DNA of 64,000 bases from Powellomyces hirtus (GCA_025526995.1 JAHLKG010000004.1:1116001-1180000), one strand, 5' to 3'. Shown: positions 35,450-48,050, counted from the stretch's first letter. Numbers and translations: made by a program. The notes: generated by a model not told the origin, from the sequence alone.

Positions 35450-35632
35450 ATTGTACAAATGAGCGTTGCAAGGAAATGCGATGAGGATGCAATGTGAAAG
35501 CAACTTGGAGGAGCTTCCGACATCATACCGCGTCCTGCATGTCGCATTGCCTTGGTTACGATCATGGCTTACAATCATGAGTAACACGCGGTTTGTTCCA
35601 TCATCGAGCACATCGACATTCACGAAACACCA

Positions 35633-36047
35633 ATGGTATGTTGGGCCTATGTGCGTGCGGACATCCTCATATGTGATGTTCTCATCATTGTGCTTTCCTT
35701 CGTAGCTCTTCTACTCGTTCTTCAAAACTCTTGTGGGAAAGCAAGTCACGGTCGAACTGAAGAATGACTTGGAAATCCATGGAACACTAGTTTCCGTTGA
35801 TCAGTTCCTGAACATAAAGTTGGACGACATCAGCGTAGTAAATGAATCGAAGTACCCGCATATGGTACGAGCTCATGTCTTCATAATACATCGACGCACC
35901 AACCTGACCTACCTCCTTTTATAGATGTCTGTAAAGAACTGCTTTATTCGTGGGTCGGTTGTGCGATATGTTTCGCTGCCTTCTCACTCAGTGGACACAG
36001 CCTTACTGCAAGATGCAGCAAGAAGAGAAGCACAAGCGGGACGGTAA
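35633..36047 (+). CDS. LSM2: LSM2, U6 snRNA-associated Sm-like protein
   Basis: Exons are 35633-35635 (the ATG alone), 35706-35864 and 35925-36047 (94 aa). Lsm2 is in both the nuclear Lsm2-8 ring on U6 snRNA and the cytoplasmic Lsm1-7 decay ring. Sequence after the ATG is LFYSFFKTLVGKQVTVELKN, then the Sm1 motif SVDQFLNIKLDDI and the Sm2 motif CFIRGSVVRY, ending LLQDAARREAQAGR. The first coding exon is only the start codon, followed by GTATGT. The family begins M-LFYSFF, which supports this. The next gene, RRP42, converges. Confidence 0.92.
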
Positions 36048-36247
36048 CATCAGAAGCGCAGTACTCTCCCGACTATCTCGGCCGTCCATTCACCAGCACC
36101 CATGTATATATCAATTAAAATCCTCCCGGGGTCTATTGGACCATACCTTGACAACCACGGCGTGCTTATTACTCAAACGAAAAAGCATCGAAGAGCCGCG
36201 TGCGCATCAGCGGATCCATGGTATATGTACAAGAATCGCGTGATCAC

Positions 36248-37378
36248 CTATCTGAAGCCTACAGGATCTACGCCTGTAGCTATTCGCTTCCCTTCCTGCT
36301 CTAATAGAACATCTTGCTTCTTGAGAAGTGTTTGTCCCAGCTGCTTCGCCGTCTACATGCACAGAATAGACAGTTATTTTTTTGTCAATCATATGCTACG
36401 CCTTACTTTACTTACTTGGACCATTTCCGCCAACAGACTTGGTTCGATGCCTCCTTGTCCGCCTTTTTGTAGCGCACACAAATTACCTCGTCTGTTCACA
36501 GCGACGGTTAATCGTGCAGACGAGCATAGTTCTTCCAAAGGTGTTGCATCTACAATATGACGATGTCCAATCTGTTCGTAAACATAGGGTTAAAAACTGG
36601 CAAAACAGATGAGCTATCTTACTTCACTTCTCTACCTTGCTCATGGAGACTGCTACCGGAACGTCTTCCCATCCTCGGACAATCTCAGTCTCCTCATCAG
36701 CAATCTCAAACTCAACTCGGCCGTCTGATTGCTCCACCGTCGCTCGCGGGATGCGGGTATTGTGCAAAGCCCCGCGCGTGGCTAGGAAGATATTATCCAA
36801 AAGACTTCCGCCATAGTCCAATACTAATGCGTCAATATTCAGAATCCAGCAGGTGGAACCAGGTATAATACAGAGGGCCTTCAGGTCCACGCCCCCGTGC
36901 GAACCGTTTAGAACGCGGTTCATCAGTTGGCCATACTCGTTGCACATGTTTTCCACGTCACGGGGATCAAAGATCCGCGTAGCTGATGGAGAGCACTCCA
37001 CGTTACAGACGATCCTTCCTCGGTCTCGGTCTTTGAACATGGCCGTCCCATTGTTTAAATCTTCTGGATCTCTAAGCGGGACTTCGGAATCTTCTTCTCC
37101 GGTTTCAGCGTCTGGCTCTATGTTTCCAACTTCTACTTTGACTCCAACCAATACGTCTGTGCCACCTTCAAGGGTTACTCGACAAGATCCTGACGCTTGT
37201 GTTATCATTCCAGTTTCGAGGTGGAGATCCCGGAAATCCAGTCGTGACCGACCATCGGCACGAATGGACCTCTCAACACCTTTGGTAATATAATCTCTGT
37301 GGGAAGAATTCAAAGTTCAGCTTCGCGACCGATTGAGGCAAGCCTGATAGCGCCTTACCTCTCTGTTACAGATATCAT
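36248..37378 (-). CDS. RRP42: RRP42, RNase PH-like subunit of the RNA exosome
   Basis: Exons are complement(36248-36352, 36416-36571, 36636-37296, 37359-37378), 313 aa. Rrp42 (EXOSC7) is one of six RNase PH-like subunits of the exosome core ring, a structural part of 3'-5' RNA processing and decay. The 20-nt first exon gives MISVTE, continued as RDYITKGVERSIRADGRSR. Family segments are DVLVGVKVEVG, VDLKALCIIPGSTCWILNID, DYGGSLLDNIFLATRGAL and VSMSKIGHRHIVDATPLEE, ending near TGVDPVGFR. An acidic loop (EPDAETGEEDSEV) is inserted near residue 75. It is divergent from the PAQR gene. Confidence 0.92.
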
Positions 37379-37616
37379 GTTTAGATCTTTGATGCAAAAC
37401 CACGGTCGGCCCGGCAGAGGGTACAAGAATCTTTTAGCCAAATTAAGCTGACATAAGCGGATAAACCTGTCAGTGCTCGATCAACCGAACAACCCGGGAG
37501 AAACTGACGGCGTGATATACCGTAAGAAGCGGAACGGAACACACGAAGGACATTCTTTCATAGCCAAAAGCGCAACTGGAAGTTGGACAGCCCGGCAAGC
37601 TCCCGAAAACGACGAA

Positions 37617-39129
37617 ATGCCGCCAAAAGCACAAGCACACATCACGGCGGTAATGAATGATACGTGTTCGAGCCAGGAGTCATCTTCGTACGAACAAAGA
37701 ATCGGAGAGGCCCGGAACCGAAGACGGCATTCGTTGAAAGGATCAGATAGAAGTGATCTTGCGGCGACTTCGCCGAATGGGGAACCAGAAGTAGTTGATT
37801 CCCACGTCCCAACAACACCGAAGGAGGTGTTGGCGAACCTTGAGGACTACTACAGCTACAAGCCGAAACAAGGCGAAGTGAATAGGTTCACAGTGGCCCT
37901 CAAAGACATGCCGGAGTGGTAGGTTCTTTGCGCGTCGCGTAACGATATGTGGTGTCATGCTTTTAACCCCGCATTGCCAGGTATGTTGATAACGTGTATC
38001 TCCTCCGCGGGTATCGCCGTATCACGAACTCTTATCTGGGCTGCGTAAAGTCATTGACATATCTGCATAACGAAACGGGAAACGTTTTGTCTCACGCGCT
38101 CGGCGCTGCGGGGTTTATTGTGTTGGCCCAAGTGTTTTATGGATGGCTGACCGTCGAAACGAGCACATGGGCAGACATGTTAATTATGGGAACTTTCTTT
38201 CTGGGTGCTGTGGTATGCCTGGGCTTGTCCACTACCTTTCACCTATGCTGTTGCCACTCCCGAGGCGTTGCTGCGATATGGCTCCGCGGTGATTATGTTG
38301 GAATTGTGACGTTGATCATGTGAGTTGCGAGGATCACAATGATCTCGCTTTTGTGCTGACGAGTAGAGATAATAGGGGATCGTTTGTGCCATCGATATAC
38401 TACGGCTTTTTCTGCAACCCATCGCTGCAAGCCGTGTATCTGACGATCATAGTTATCTTTGGTATTACAACGGTAAGAATACCTTGCTTCGCAAATTGAA
38501 TTGTCAATATACTGACTTCTTGTCATAGATATGTATAACCGTATCCCCAAAGTTCTTTGCTCCCAAGTACCGACTGTTGCGCACCGGCCTCTTTGTGTCC
38601 ATGGGCTTGACTGGAATTGTACCCCTCGCGCACGCGTTGACCAAATACGGTGTAAGTTGGGTATTTACAACTCACACGAAATCGTTCGTCCTGACTCTCT
38701 TGTGCAGTATCATATGACCAGACATGCCTTGTCATCCGGCGCTCTCATATCGTCTGGCGTGATCTATTTCATCGGAGCGGTAGTTTATACTGCGCGGGTT
38801 CCAGAACGGTGAGCTAAACACATCCCCTATCTTGCAATACGTTTCAATGGCTAAAAGCATCGGACTAGATGGGCACCGGGCAAGTTTGATATTTGGGTAA
38901 GCACGTCCTTGTCTACTGAGCACGTAGTCTCCTCCTCATTATGCTCACTCTGACCATTTACCAGTTCCACTCTCATCAAATATTTCATGTCCTTGTGGTC
39001 GCAGCGGCCGTAGTGCACTACTTTGGTGTGGTTGAGCAGCAAAGATGGTGGCACACGCACAATCACCAGTGTGCACTGTCTCCTGAACAGCTTGTTCGAA
39101 ATTTGGTGGGCAGACTTCACCTTTCTTGA
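37617..39129 (+). CDS. PAQR family membrane protein (adiponectin-receptor/Izh type)
   Basis: Exons are 37617-37918, 37981-38319, 38376-38472, 38529-38651, 38708-38808, 38869-38896 (28 nt) and 38965-39129 (384 aa). PAQR proteins are seven-span membrane proteins, some with ceramidase activity; fungal Izh proteins affect zinc and sterol homeostasis. Zinc-ligand motifs are present: HNETGNVLSHALG, then STTFHLCCCHS, and FHSHQIFHVLVVAAAVVHY near the end. The N-terminal roughly 100 residues are polar and disordered before LEDYYSYKP and LRGYRRI. The upstream GTG-initiated frame was not used; the first in-frame ATG is at 37617. Confidence 0.9.
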
Positions 39130-39843
39130 ACGCATGGGACTGGCAGCGCAGCAATTTGTATTTACCCGTACTAGATGTAAGATAGATGATTTTACGACCA
39201 AAAAATGTTGCTTTCATGTCTAGCTGGGCTTGGCGTAAGCACTTATCCCGCTTTACAATCCAGCAGGATTGACTGAGGTCCATTGAACGTGTTCGGTGTA
39301 CATTTCTCGGTCCAGCAATCGTAGATCTAAAGTCCTCTGCCACCCAACGCATAAAAATTTGGGCATGCTGACCGAGCCACGTTACCAGCCTTGAAAATGG
39401 AGGAGCACATAGTAGTCATCAACACCGCGAGTGTAGAGTCTGCTTTCAAATGCTGCGCAGTTCGTGCTCCGTCCATGGATTTCTAGGTCCATTCAACGTA
39501 ATCGTCGATGCATATGCGGGGGGTTTCCGCGAAGTTGTTGTCGCCGTGATTCGTTCATCAGACTCGGTGCAGGGCTTGCCAGCAAGGTAGTAGGTGTGTT
39601 ACGCCGTTATTTGGTACTTCCCAAGTGGCGTATCCCCCGATCATTGGCACTCTCACAATGTTTTCGTCATGACCCCACGGGGTAAAATTGTTGTTGATGA
39701 CGACCGAATTCAAGACCTTGGAATCCCCACGACTTCCCCGAGGCGAGACTGAGTTTTGGCGTGTCGCAATCTTTCCAACATCGTCATGACCTCCGAGCGG
39801 CCCATGCCTAAGCCGTCATCCAGTTCGGTTGCACTCGAAAAAC
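39130..39843. other. Convergent intergenic region, PAQR / HAUS6
   Basis: About 710 bp between two 3' ends. No recognisable gene, tRNA or repeat is seen. A plus-strand ORF at 39464-39685 has no family signal. Confidence 0.45.
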
Positions 39844-42800
39844 TTATTTCCTCATCGTCTGCTTGTAGCACGTAAGCTTGTGAGCACGCAAACCATGTAT
39901 ATTGCTCTTACATAGCTCGTTGTTCAAATCACTGCCGTTCAGCAGACCTGACCCGGTGATCTTGTCATGGGCTGCCTCGCTCACATTAGAAATATTTGAA
40001 TCGAACTTAGCATCTATATGTCCCAATGTGAGTGCTTACTAAAATATCAGTTGGTCTCACGTTCTACTCACTTCCTAGCTCCCACGGCACGCTCTCACAG
40101 TCTTTATCCAGCCAAGAAACACTCCGCGCAACGGGTCTTGAAGTACACGGCGAATTGCCTCCCATTGACGAATCCTGATTCAGTACTTGTATGCTCGACG
40201 CCTTCAAATCCTCAGCGACAATGGAGAGATGAGTTGGACTCATATCTAGCTCATCGGGATCAAGTTGGTAACTTTCTCCTTCGAAGAAGTCTGACTGAGC
40301 CGAGATCGAATCAGAGCTAGAGTCGAAATTAATGACGTTTTGGAGCTTCGAGGGAGTCTTAGGTTTATGGGTGTTGATGCGTAGCGGCGGCTGGGTGCGT
40401 GGAAGCGAAGGCACTTGCAAGTCCGCGGAGTGCGCGGGAGGTTTCTCCGGCGTCCGTGAGATTTCAGATTGAGGTCGGAACGCTTGTGTCCCTATGGTTA
40501 CAGTGGTTCAGCTCAGCACAATCCTCATTGATGACCACCATAGTTTCCCTTACCAAGAGCCGTCACTGGGTCGGAGAGTACATGTGAGTCAGCATCGCAA
40601 TTGGCATTGACTATCTGATGACTTGCTGGTACGGCAGGGATCAGTGAAGTCTGTGGTATCGCCCTCGTCTCCAAGATCATGGCGGGCGCAGATGACTCAA
40701 CACCAGGGGAGGACATGTCATTCTTTACAAAATCGACTATCTGTAGCATGGTTGCGTAAGTTGCTGGCTCATCGAGGTGTCCAGAAGTTGTGCTATCTTT
40801 GCGGCATATCATACTTGCTCACAAAGGCGATCATAAGCCGCGGGATTATCTTTGCTCATCAATTCGGTCGTGTTCAAATGTTTCGCGTTGCTTGAGCATG
40901 TTGATTTGACGAGGACATTGCCAGCTGCCGGCCGAAGTTCTATGGCACACGAGGATGGAGTCAGTACAGTGACACGGAGATATTGGCCGAACTTTACGCA
41001 CGTTTTAAAACTGGAGTCGCAGGCAGTTTTCTGCGTTGCCCGGCGGGCAGTAGTAGTGCTGGGGGGGGGGGGGGGGGGGAATGTTAGTTATTCGCGTTCA
41101 CTCTGCGTCCGTACAGAACTCCCTTACCAGAGTCCGCAACGCGACTTCTTGGGCTTGGCGCTGCACTGATTGGCTTACTGCTCTTACTACGGACTTTTGC
41201 CGCTGTAGAAGCTGTTGGGACACCGATTCTTGAGGTTTTGTTCGACGACAAGCCCGCGTTCTTGCCTAGACAAAGCTTAGCGTTCACGAAATGTCTCAGC
41301 AAACACTTTGCCTCATACCTTTCTTCTCATTGACCACGCTCTTTCTGGTGTGGGCGGTCTTCTCGCTCACTTTGTCGGATGATGACTCACCAGCGACGGC
41401 TGCCCCAGAAAGTCGCTCACGAATCAGTGATGCCATTGTGGAAGCAGCGCGAATTTCTACCGAGTCCATCGATTTTGCGACTTGGTCGTGTATTGTTTGA
41501 TGTATGGCTCGGACAGCGTCCGGGGTGGCGACGGATGAATGAGAACGAGAGTTTTGGCTGAGCGGCGTCCCCAGAAGTGCTGTTGTAGAGCGGTCCTTGA
41601 GCCGTTTCTCTAGCGAACGATGACGAGGCGAGCAAGCAGTTTTCCTGTCGGCAGCGGCTGCATAATGTTTCGCGCAATCTGTGCGACTCTGAGCGTTTAT
41701 TCGGCATATTGTTTTCAGCTCCATTGCGAAGTAAGCTTTCAACCTTCGTAGACTGACAAGAATAGTATCTACTTCATAGACTTTTATGCGATCGGAAATC
41801 TCAACAATTGAATCATCTGGCGATTGATGCACCACATCGAAGGCTCGAAGAAACTGAGTCATTGACCAGACTAGCTGGGCATGGGACTTGCTCCATGCGG
41901 CGGTTACTTCCACCAAATCCAGCGCTGCTGGACCCTTCGTCACCTCCAAACCTTTCGAGGCTGGACAAGGCGAACGCGCCAGGCGCAAATTGTTGGTCCT
42001 TCCATCGACAACGTCATTCACGAGCCTCATGTTTTCACCATGAGACTTTATCCACCGTTCGACATTCTGCCATAGTTTGTGGATGGTAGACGGCTTATTT
42101 GCCCCACATAGAGGAGCTCCGTACACAGCCTTCGGTGTTTTGAGCATCTCAGCTAATGTTCTATCAGTGTCAGAGCGATGAAGGGCATTGGTTGTCTGGT
42201 CGCAATGAAATGTGGGGCGGTTTTAGGTCAGAAACATTGGAGCTGCGTACGTTAGCACTCCTACCATTCGCTCAGAAATGTCCTGATGCTCGGCGAGAAG
42301 CTGCGATTGATAAGATTCCCATTGGTTTTGCTGCTTCCTATGCTCGCTACATTCAGCAAGAAAATGGACGGAGAGACTACCTGCGCGCGCCTATCTTTGA
42401 CGTTTAAGAACTTGAATCATGTTGGAAAAGCGCGTGGTATCTTACTTTGCTTGCTGTGGGATGCTCCGTGGGACCGAGCTTTGCAGGTAGATCATCGACT
42501 ATGGCAAAGCGTTTTAGTTCTCTGTAAGACCAAAAAGTAACACGCAGACTCGTACCAGCTTTAATTCCAATCCCAGACAAACTCTCTTTGACCAGAGCCT
42601 CTTTCAAGACATAGTTAGACAGAGCAAGCAGAGCGCGCTCGAACCTAGAAGGCCCAATGTCATGATGCATCCTGTTATATTCGCGATGGCAGACCACCTA
42701 CCGTTCTCCACGGCATTCATCAAAGTGTGATTTTCGTACAGAAATATCTGCCGGCAGCTTTCCATCCTTCCTCAGGGCCTCAAACCACTTGACCACGACC

Positions 42801-43142
42801 ACTCGGAACTCGCGCCCATGTCCCCGATCCACGATAGGCCAGCACTTTGCAAATTTCTGTACGTAACAGGGCGGAGTCATGAGATAATTTGCATCAACGA
42901 GTGCTTGCGAGTTGCATAAGCAGCGCAACTATCACCTCTTTCGCACCCCGGGGGTCGACCGTTTCAAATAGAAAATGGACTATGACCTCCATGGCTTTGC
43001 TTGACCCTGCGTGTCCAGCAAAGATCTCGCTATGCAGTTGGATTCCCACATAACTTTGAGGTTCAAATTGTAACAGGAGCAGATTTCCCCAGAAGACATT
43101 GCGTAAGTTCAAAGCATCGTTGACATTCAGGGTGCCGGACAT
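39844..43142 (-). CDS. HAUS6: HAUS6, augmin complex subunit
   Basis: Twelve exons: complement(39844-40013, 40072-40491, 40554-40740, 40815-40939, 41002-41058, 41128-41260, 41338-42195, 42265-42380, 42446-42478, 42556-42644, 42702-42856, 42936-43142), 849 aa. Augmin binds microtubules and recruits gamma-tubulin complexes for branching nucleation. The N-terminal HAUS6 domain shows NVFWGNLLLLQFEPQSYVGI, MEVIVHFLFETVDPRGAKE, KCWPIVDRGHGREFR, WFEAL and RFERALLALSNYVLKEAL. A coiled-coil region follows and then a long disordered Ser/Pro-rich tail. Tail exons are assigned by frame continuity only. The acceptor of exon 41002-41058 is preceded by a 19-nt cytosine tract. Confidence 0.85.
41061..41079 (-). 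repeat. HAUS6: 19-nt C homopolymer at a HAUS6 3' splice site
   Basis: Nineteen G on the plus strand, read as C on the coding strand, run directly into the AG acceptor at 41059-41060 of the 57-nt exon. The tract serves as the polypyrimidine tract. Such homopolymers slip during replication and sequencing. Confidence 0.9.
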
Positions 43143-43492
43143 CAAGGTGGACTACTACGCGGCTCACGCGACCAGGTAAATGCCGATACCGGAGGTGACC
43201 TGTCGCCCGTCACAGTTGGACCGTGTCTGTCGTTTTCCAACAACGAAAACGTTGTCAACACTGCTGCAATACTTGCGCTTGTGTTCTCAACAACGAAGTT
43301 GGGTGAACTCCTGAACGGGGCAGGCAAGTCGTCCGAACGTCCGAAAGCAGCGCGTACGTTCTTCGCGACTCCCCGTCAGAATGACCAGATCTGACCTCTG
43401 TCGTGGAAATCGCATTCGACTAGTTAATGGGCTAATTGTGAGTGCTCAGGGGGAAACGAGAGAGAAGACAATAGAGCCCCTTTGTATGGACA
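43143..43492. promoter_or_regulatory. Bidirectional promoter region, HAUS6 / GCP2
   Basis: The 350 bp between the two start codons. Both genes act in gamma-tubulin-dependent nucleation, so shared control is plausible. I see no clear TATA box. A plus-strand ATG at 43486 opens a short out-of-frame ORF overlapping the GCP2 start. Confidence 0.5.
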
Positions 43493-46400
43493 ATGATGAC
43501 GAGTTCGACCCGCCCGGAGTTTGCAAGAAGAAACCCTCCTACCGCGGACAGCAATGAGGTCACACATCGTGTCAAACCTCAAAAGACACAATCAGAAGTG
43601 AGACGAGGAGGTCAAGTTGCCAGCGAGCATGGAACTCCAGAGTTGTCACGGCACGCAAGCGTTCCCGGGACTAGTGTCAACGCCGACAAAACAGGGATAT
43701 TGCGGCAGCAGCAGACTCGTCAGTCACTTAGCCGCCCCCGACCCTCAAAACAGCACGAATATTCTGTAAGCACTTCAGCGGAAGCTTATGGGCGGGAGTC
43801 TGAAATCATGTTGACCAGGTTGGCTTCAAAGGGCTACGCCTTTGACGAGCATTCGACTCCGTCATATTCTACAAAAGACTCCACGGCGTACGATACATTA
43901 GATGGCACAACTCTTATCCGAAATTCAACGAGTGCCTTCGGACAGCTGCCGCACAGCGGCGGTACAACATCGCGGAGGAAAGGTGGGGATGGCCCCTTCC
44001 AGGCTGTAGTCGGCGACCATCCTTATTAAGCCAAAGTTTGCAGCGGATTCTGACCATACTCAGGAGTCAGCGCCAGCTCATGCGTCATCGTCCAGGAAAT
44101 CTCAAATCAGTAGAAATGATGATGTACGATCTTTTTGGGATCTGTCCCTCTGTGGAAGTTAATGCTTATCCCGAACCTTCCTTCAGTCAGTTCAAAACAC
44201 TCGCAGTTCATTAGGCTCCTTTTCAGCAATTGAACAAGAAAGGCTTGTCATGAATGATCTTTTGTACGTTCTCATGGTAAGAACAACGAGATCAAGCATA
44301 AAAAGTCTGTACCTGAATCAAATTTTCAGGGAATAGATGGGAACTATATCACACGTGCATGCTACTCGCACGACAACACCGCCAGCGAATTGGACCTTGA
44401 TTCGATCAAATACGACCTGGATCCCACCATGGGTACTTGATGACGAATTCCCACGCCAGTCTCTAGTCTATGCTAATTGTTTCCAGACCCTTCCATTGCG
44501 GAGCTCGTAGGGCGAATTCTCCCGTTGCCCAAGTATTTGCAGCTCATCGAAGAGTTCATAGAAACTCACTCAAAATTCAAATATGGGCGTGCACAACACG
44601 CTTTAGCAGCAACAATGAGAGACTTGATGAAGGTTAGCGATTCTTTTTGTTTTAAGTACCATTCTCGCCCTTATAGTCTCGTATGGCAGAATTATCTTTT
44701 GCTCATTGTCCAGTTGGAGACTCAAGCCATGTCTGCCCCACATTTTGGCCTGCAAAAACTATGGTTCTACCTCCATCCGTCTTTAAATACCATGGCAGCT
44801 CTCTATTCTCTGATCGATGCCGTAAACACTGCGGAGCGAAAGGCTGAATCAACGCACGCCATTGCCGAGTCAATGGGCCCGGAGTTCCCCGCAGGCACCC
44901 ACCAAGAACAGGCAGCGTCAATAAGTCAATCGCGTGGATTCACTCGCGGGGGAGGCTTAGTGCTCAGCGTTTTATGCGAAAGACTGCTTTCTTTCAGTGG
45001 GTATGTACACGAACGGAGTCCCTTTATTGCTACATCACCTGCTTGACGCGTTGATTCTCTCGTCTAGTGATCCCGTCTTGAAGGCCTTGTATGCTCAGCT
45101 GCTCTCATCCTCTGCAGTTCCCTACAATGCGATGCTTTCGACGTGGATTCATTCGGGCGAAATTTTTGACCCATATGATGAGTTCATGGTTGTGGAAACT
45201 CGAGGGTTGAATAAAGATCAATTTGCTGGAGCATACAACGATGTTTACTGGGAGCATCGTTACACTCTACGTCGAGAGTACGTCCCTTCTTTTCTGGCTA
45301 TCTTGCAGGACAAAGTCCTGTTGGCTGGCAAATACCTCAACGTAGTCCGGGAATGTGGCGTTCAGATTCCCGAGCCCCACATCCGATATGTTGACTACCG
45401 AGTTAATAATCAAACGCTGCAGCAGGCGGCAATGAGCGACGTCTTGGTCGCGATGGGAGGCGAGAGGTGCCGATCTCAGCAGCATTTATCGCCTGGACGT
45501 TGCATAGCTGACTCTCGCGGTCCTATAGGTTTGTGGAAGATATTGAGACTGCTTATGGCTACGCCAATCGCACTCTCTTGGCGTTACTTTTCAAAGACTA
45601 CCATCTGATGGAACGATTGAGGTAAGCAGGGCAGCAGAGCTGTAGGCTATTGGTTGATGTGTTGACTTTCTTGCAATTCAGGTCGTTGAAGCACTATTTC
45701 TTACTGGATCAGTCAGATTTCTTGGTCCATTTTCTGGATGTCGCCCACGAGCACCTACTAAAACCAGCGCGGGATGTGGGTGTCGAGCAAGTAAAGTCAT
45801 TACTGGAGCTGATTTTGCGAGACCCAGCTGCAAGTCCAGGAACCAACACATACAAAGAGGATATTGAAGCCGAGCTGAGTTCCAAGCATTTTGTACCGTA
45901 TCTCATGCGAACCTTGCAACGACGACGAGAACTCGGAGGCCAGCCTCCTGGTCAAAACGTGAATGACGTAGAATTTTGCGATCAAGACTCCTCGTCGAAC
46001 CAAATTCTCAATCCGTCGCCAGAGACAACGCTTGACGGTAGCCCGAGCATTTGATGTTATCATGAAAGCATACGTCTGATGTCCCGTTTTCTTTCACAGG
46101 TATCGAAGCATTCCAACTGAGATATACGGCCCCATTTCCGACATCGCTCATCATCAATCAAAAAGTGCTTTTGAAGTATCAACTTACATTTCGCCATTTG
46201 TTCCAATGCAAATACATCGAAAGACAACTAGCTGACGCCTGGCGAGACCAAGCGAAATCTGGGCTTTACAACAGGAGTCGACGGTTTTTACCCAAGAAAA
46301 CATCTCACCTCTTCCCCGAACAATCGAAAAACGATGAGCATGCTGCACAGGAGGAGAAAGAGTCCATTTTTATGAGCCGGATCTGTGCTTTGCGAACGAA

Positions 46401-47130
46401 GATGCTGCACTTTATGCAACAGTATATGTACCATGTGGGCTATGAAGTGGTTGAGCAACTGTGGGAAAAGTTCGAAGAGGAACTTCTCAAAGTGGGTAGC
46501 GCACGGCCATGCAAAACTCGCTTCCTCAACCCCACTGATAATCCCCACTTCAGGCTGATACGATAGAGCATGTGATACAAATTCATTACGAATTCCAAGA
46601 CAGATGTATGAAAGAATGCATGCTATCGAACGTTGACATGGTCAAGGTAATCCCATCTCAAGCTGCCTTGCAAGGGTCATTAATTGATCAAACCACATTT
46701 GTAGGCATTCCGCAAGCTCATGTTGACATGCACCGATTTCTGTCGTTTTTCAAACTCCTATACTCGTTTCAAATCTCCTTATACCTCTGCGAATGACAAC
46801 GCTACACGGGGCAGTGTTCCTGCAAGCTTGGGTCATTCGTCACATCCCTCGGCTTTGCCAGAGCAGGTTTCCGATGAGTACATTGCGGCAAGTGGCGGAG
46901 CGATCCTCACCACTGAGCAAGCGGCACGCAAACTGAAAGATCTGGAAACATCATTCCTACGTCAGATGAGGGTTCTCATCGACATTCTCAAATACTACTA
47001 CGGCGCAACAGAGGCAGCATTATTTGCCAGTCTAGCGGCTCGTCTTGATTATAATCATTTCTACGCTAGACTTCCCCCAGATTTGTCAATCGTCGTACGC
47101 GCGCCAGTCGACCCCACGACTCAGTACTAG
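43493..47130 (+). CDS. TUBGCP2: GCP2, gamma-tubulin complex component 2 (Spc97 family)
   Basis: Twelve exons: 43493-43982, 44044-44123, 44187-44276, 44330-44432, 44487-44632, 44690-45000, 45068-45466, 45529-45621, 45682-46037, 46100-46491, 46554-46646, 46705-47130 (992 aa). GCP2 and GCP3 with gamma-tubulin form the small nucleating complex. The first roughly 200 residues are polar and disordered. GRIP1 begins near NDLLYVLMGIDGNYI and includes DPSIAELVGRILPLPKY, KYGRAQHALAATMRDLM and LQKLWFYLHP. Later come DPYDEFMV, YNDVYWEHRYTL and GKYLNVVRECG. GRIP2 has LKHYFLLDQSDFLVHFLD, YQLTFRHLFQCKYIERQL and LDYNHFYARL. The 57-nt intron 44633-44689 is in frame and stop-free. Confidence 0.93.
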
Positions 47131-47395
47131 ACATCGTTGATCCGCATGTGTGTAATTATGTATATCAAGAACCATGATTGCAATCTCCTCTCGTCCGAGA
47201 AGCTGTCCGTTGCAGACACTGGCGCCCGTAGTCATCTATTGAGATCTCAATTCGTTGCAAGAGGAGAGGACGTGAACGGTTCCTCGAAGCTACCACCGGC
47301 AACAAGACTTCTCCACACGTCTCATGCCTCTATTATCCGCAAAGATCAGTCAGAAACCGCTATCTGTCAAAGAATCACTTGCAAGAGTTGCTACT

Positions 47396-48050
47396 CTATG
47401 CAAGACCCTGTCTCTTGAGTCTTGCCAATTGAACTTTGGCTTTCTCCTTCAGGTACTTCTTTTGTCTTCGCGCTATCTTCACCTCGTACGGTTCAATACC
47501 TCGCCTGTTCCAGTGGGGCGCTTACATTAATTAAACGGTAAGCTCAACAAAACTTTCCAGAGGGAGCTTACTTGAACCAGTCCCGCCATCCAAGAATGTA
47601 TTTCCGTTGAGCGCACTTCACTCCCAGATCAGTTTCCATCTCATGAGCGGTAGCCGTAAACAGATGGTCCCAGCTCTTGAATTTGTCTGCATAACTCTCA
47701 CACCCTCGCCCTATCGCCGTCAAGAACGATTTGGGATCGCTAATGGGGCCTGAATGGGGAACACAAAATGCTAAGTGGTACACTTTCCAGGGTGTTCATG
47801 CGAGAAGGTTAATACCTCTGCTTGATGGTATCAGAGCAATCTTTTCTTTTGGGCTAAGTTCAATGTATTGTTGGGTCAAGCCCCAGTTTTCCACCGACGC
47901 CGTCATTGATTTTGTCTTGATCTGGGCAGACAGCGTGTGGTTGGTCGAAAACGCTCGGTGACCGGGGTGAATACTCGAAATTGAGCATGGCGTCCGTACA
48001 AGAGTCGCAGCACTCTGTCGTAACCGTTGCAGAAAGTATGTACAGACCAT
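47396..48050 (-). CDS. FYV4: mS41/Fyv4, mitochondrial small-subunit ribosomal protein with IGR motif
   Basis: Exons are complement(47396-47504, 47572-47749, 47816-48050), 173 aa. Fungal Fyv4 (mS41) is a mitoribosomal small-subunit protein. The N terminus is a long, Arg/Ser-rich presequence (MVCTYFLQRLRQSAATLVRT). The IGR motif is clear: SDPKSFLTAIGRGCESYADK, then FKSWDHLFT and QRKYILGWRDWF, followed by a basic Lys/Arg tail (RRQKKYLKEKAK). Splicing restores IPSSRGPISDPKSF. The gene converges with GCP2 and is divergent from the TPPP-like gene. Confidence 0.88.

Noticed and set aside
39130..39843. Hidden gene or tRNA in the PAQR-HAUS6 gap
   Set aside because: I found no A/B box pair with a cloverleaf and no ORF with a family signal.
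42514..42555. Very short (36-nt) intron in HAUS6 keeping the longer open frame
   Set aside because: All other introns in the window are at least about 55 nt. The alternative, a 77-nt intron to 42479, keeps phase with the next exon and gives a 33-nt exon.
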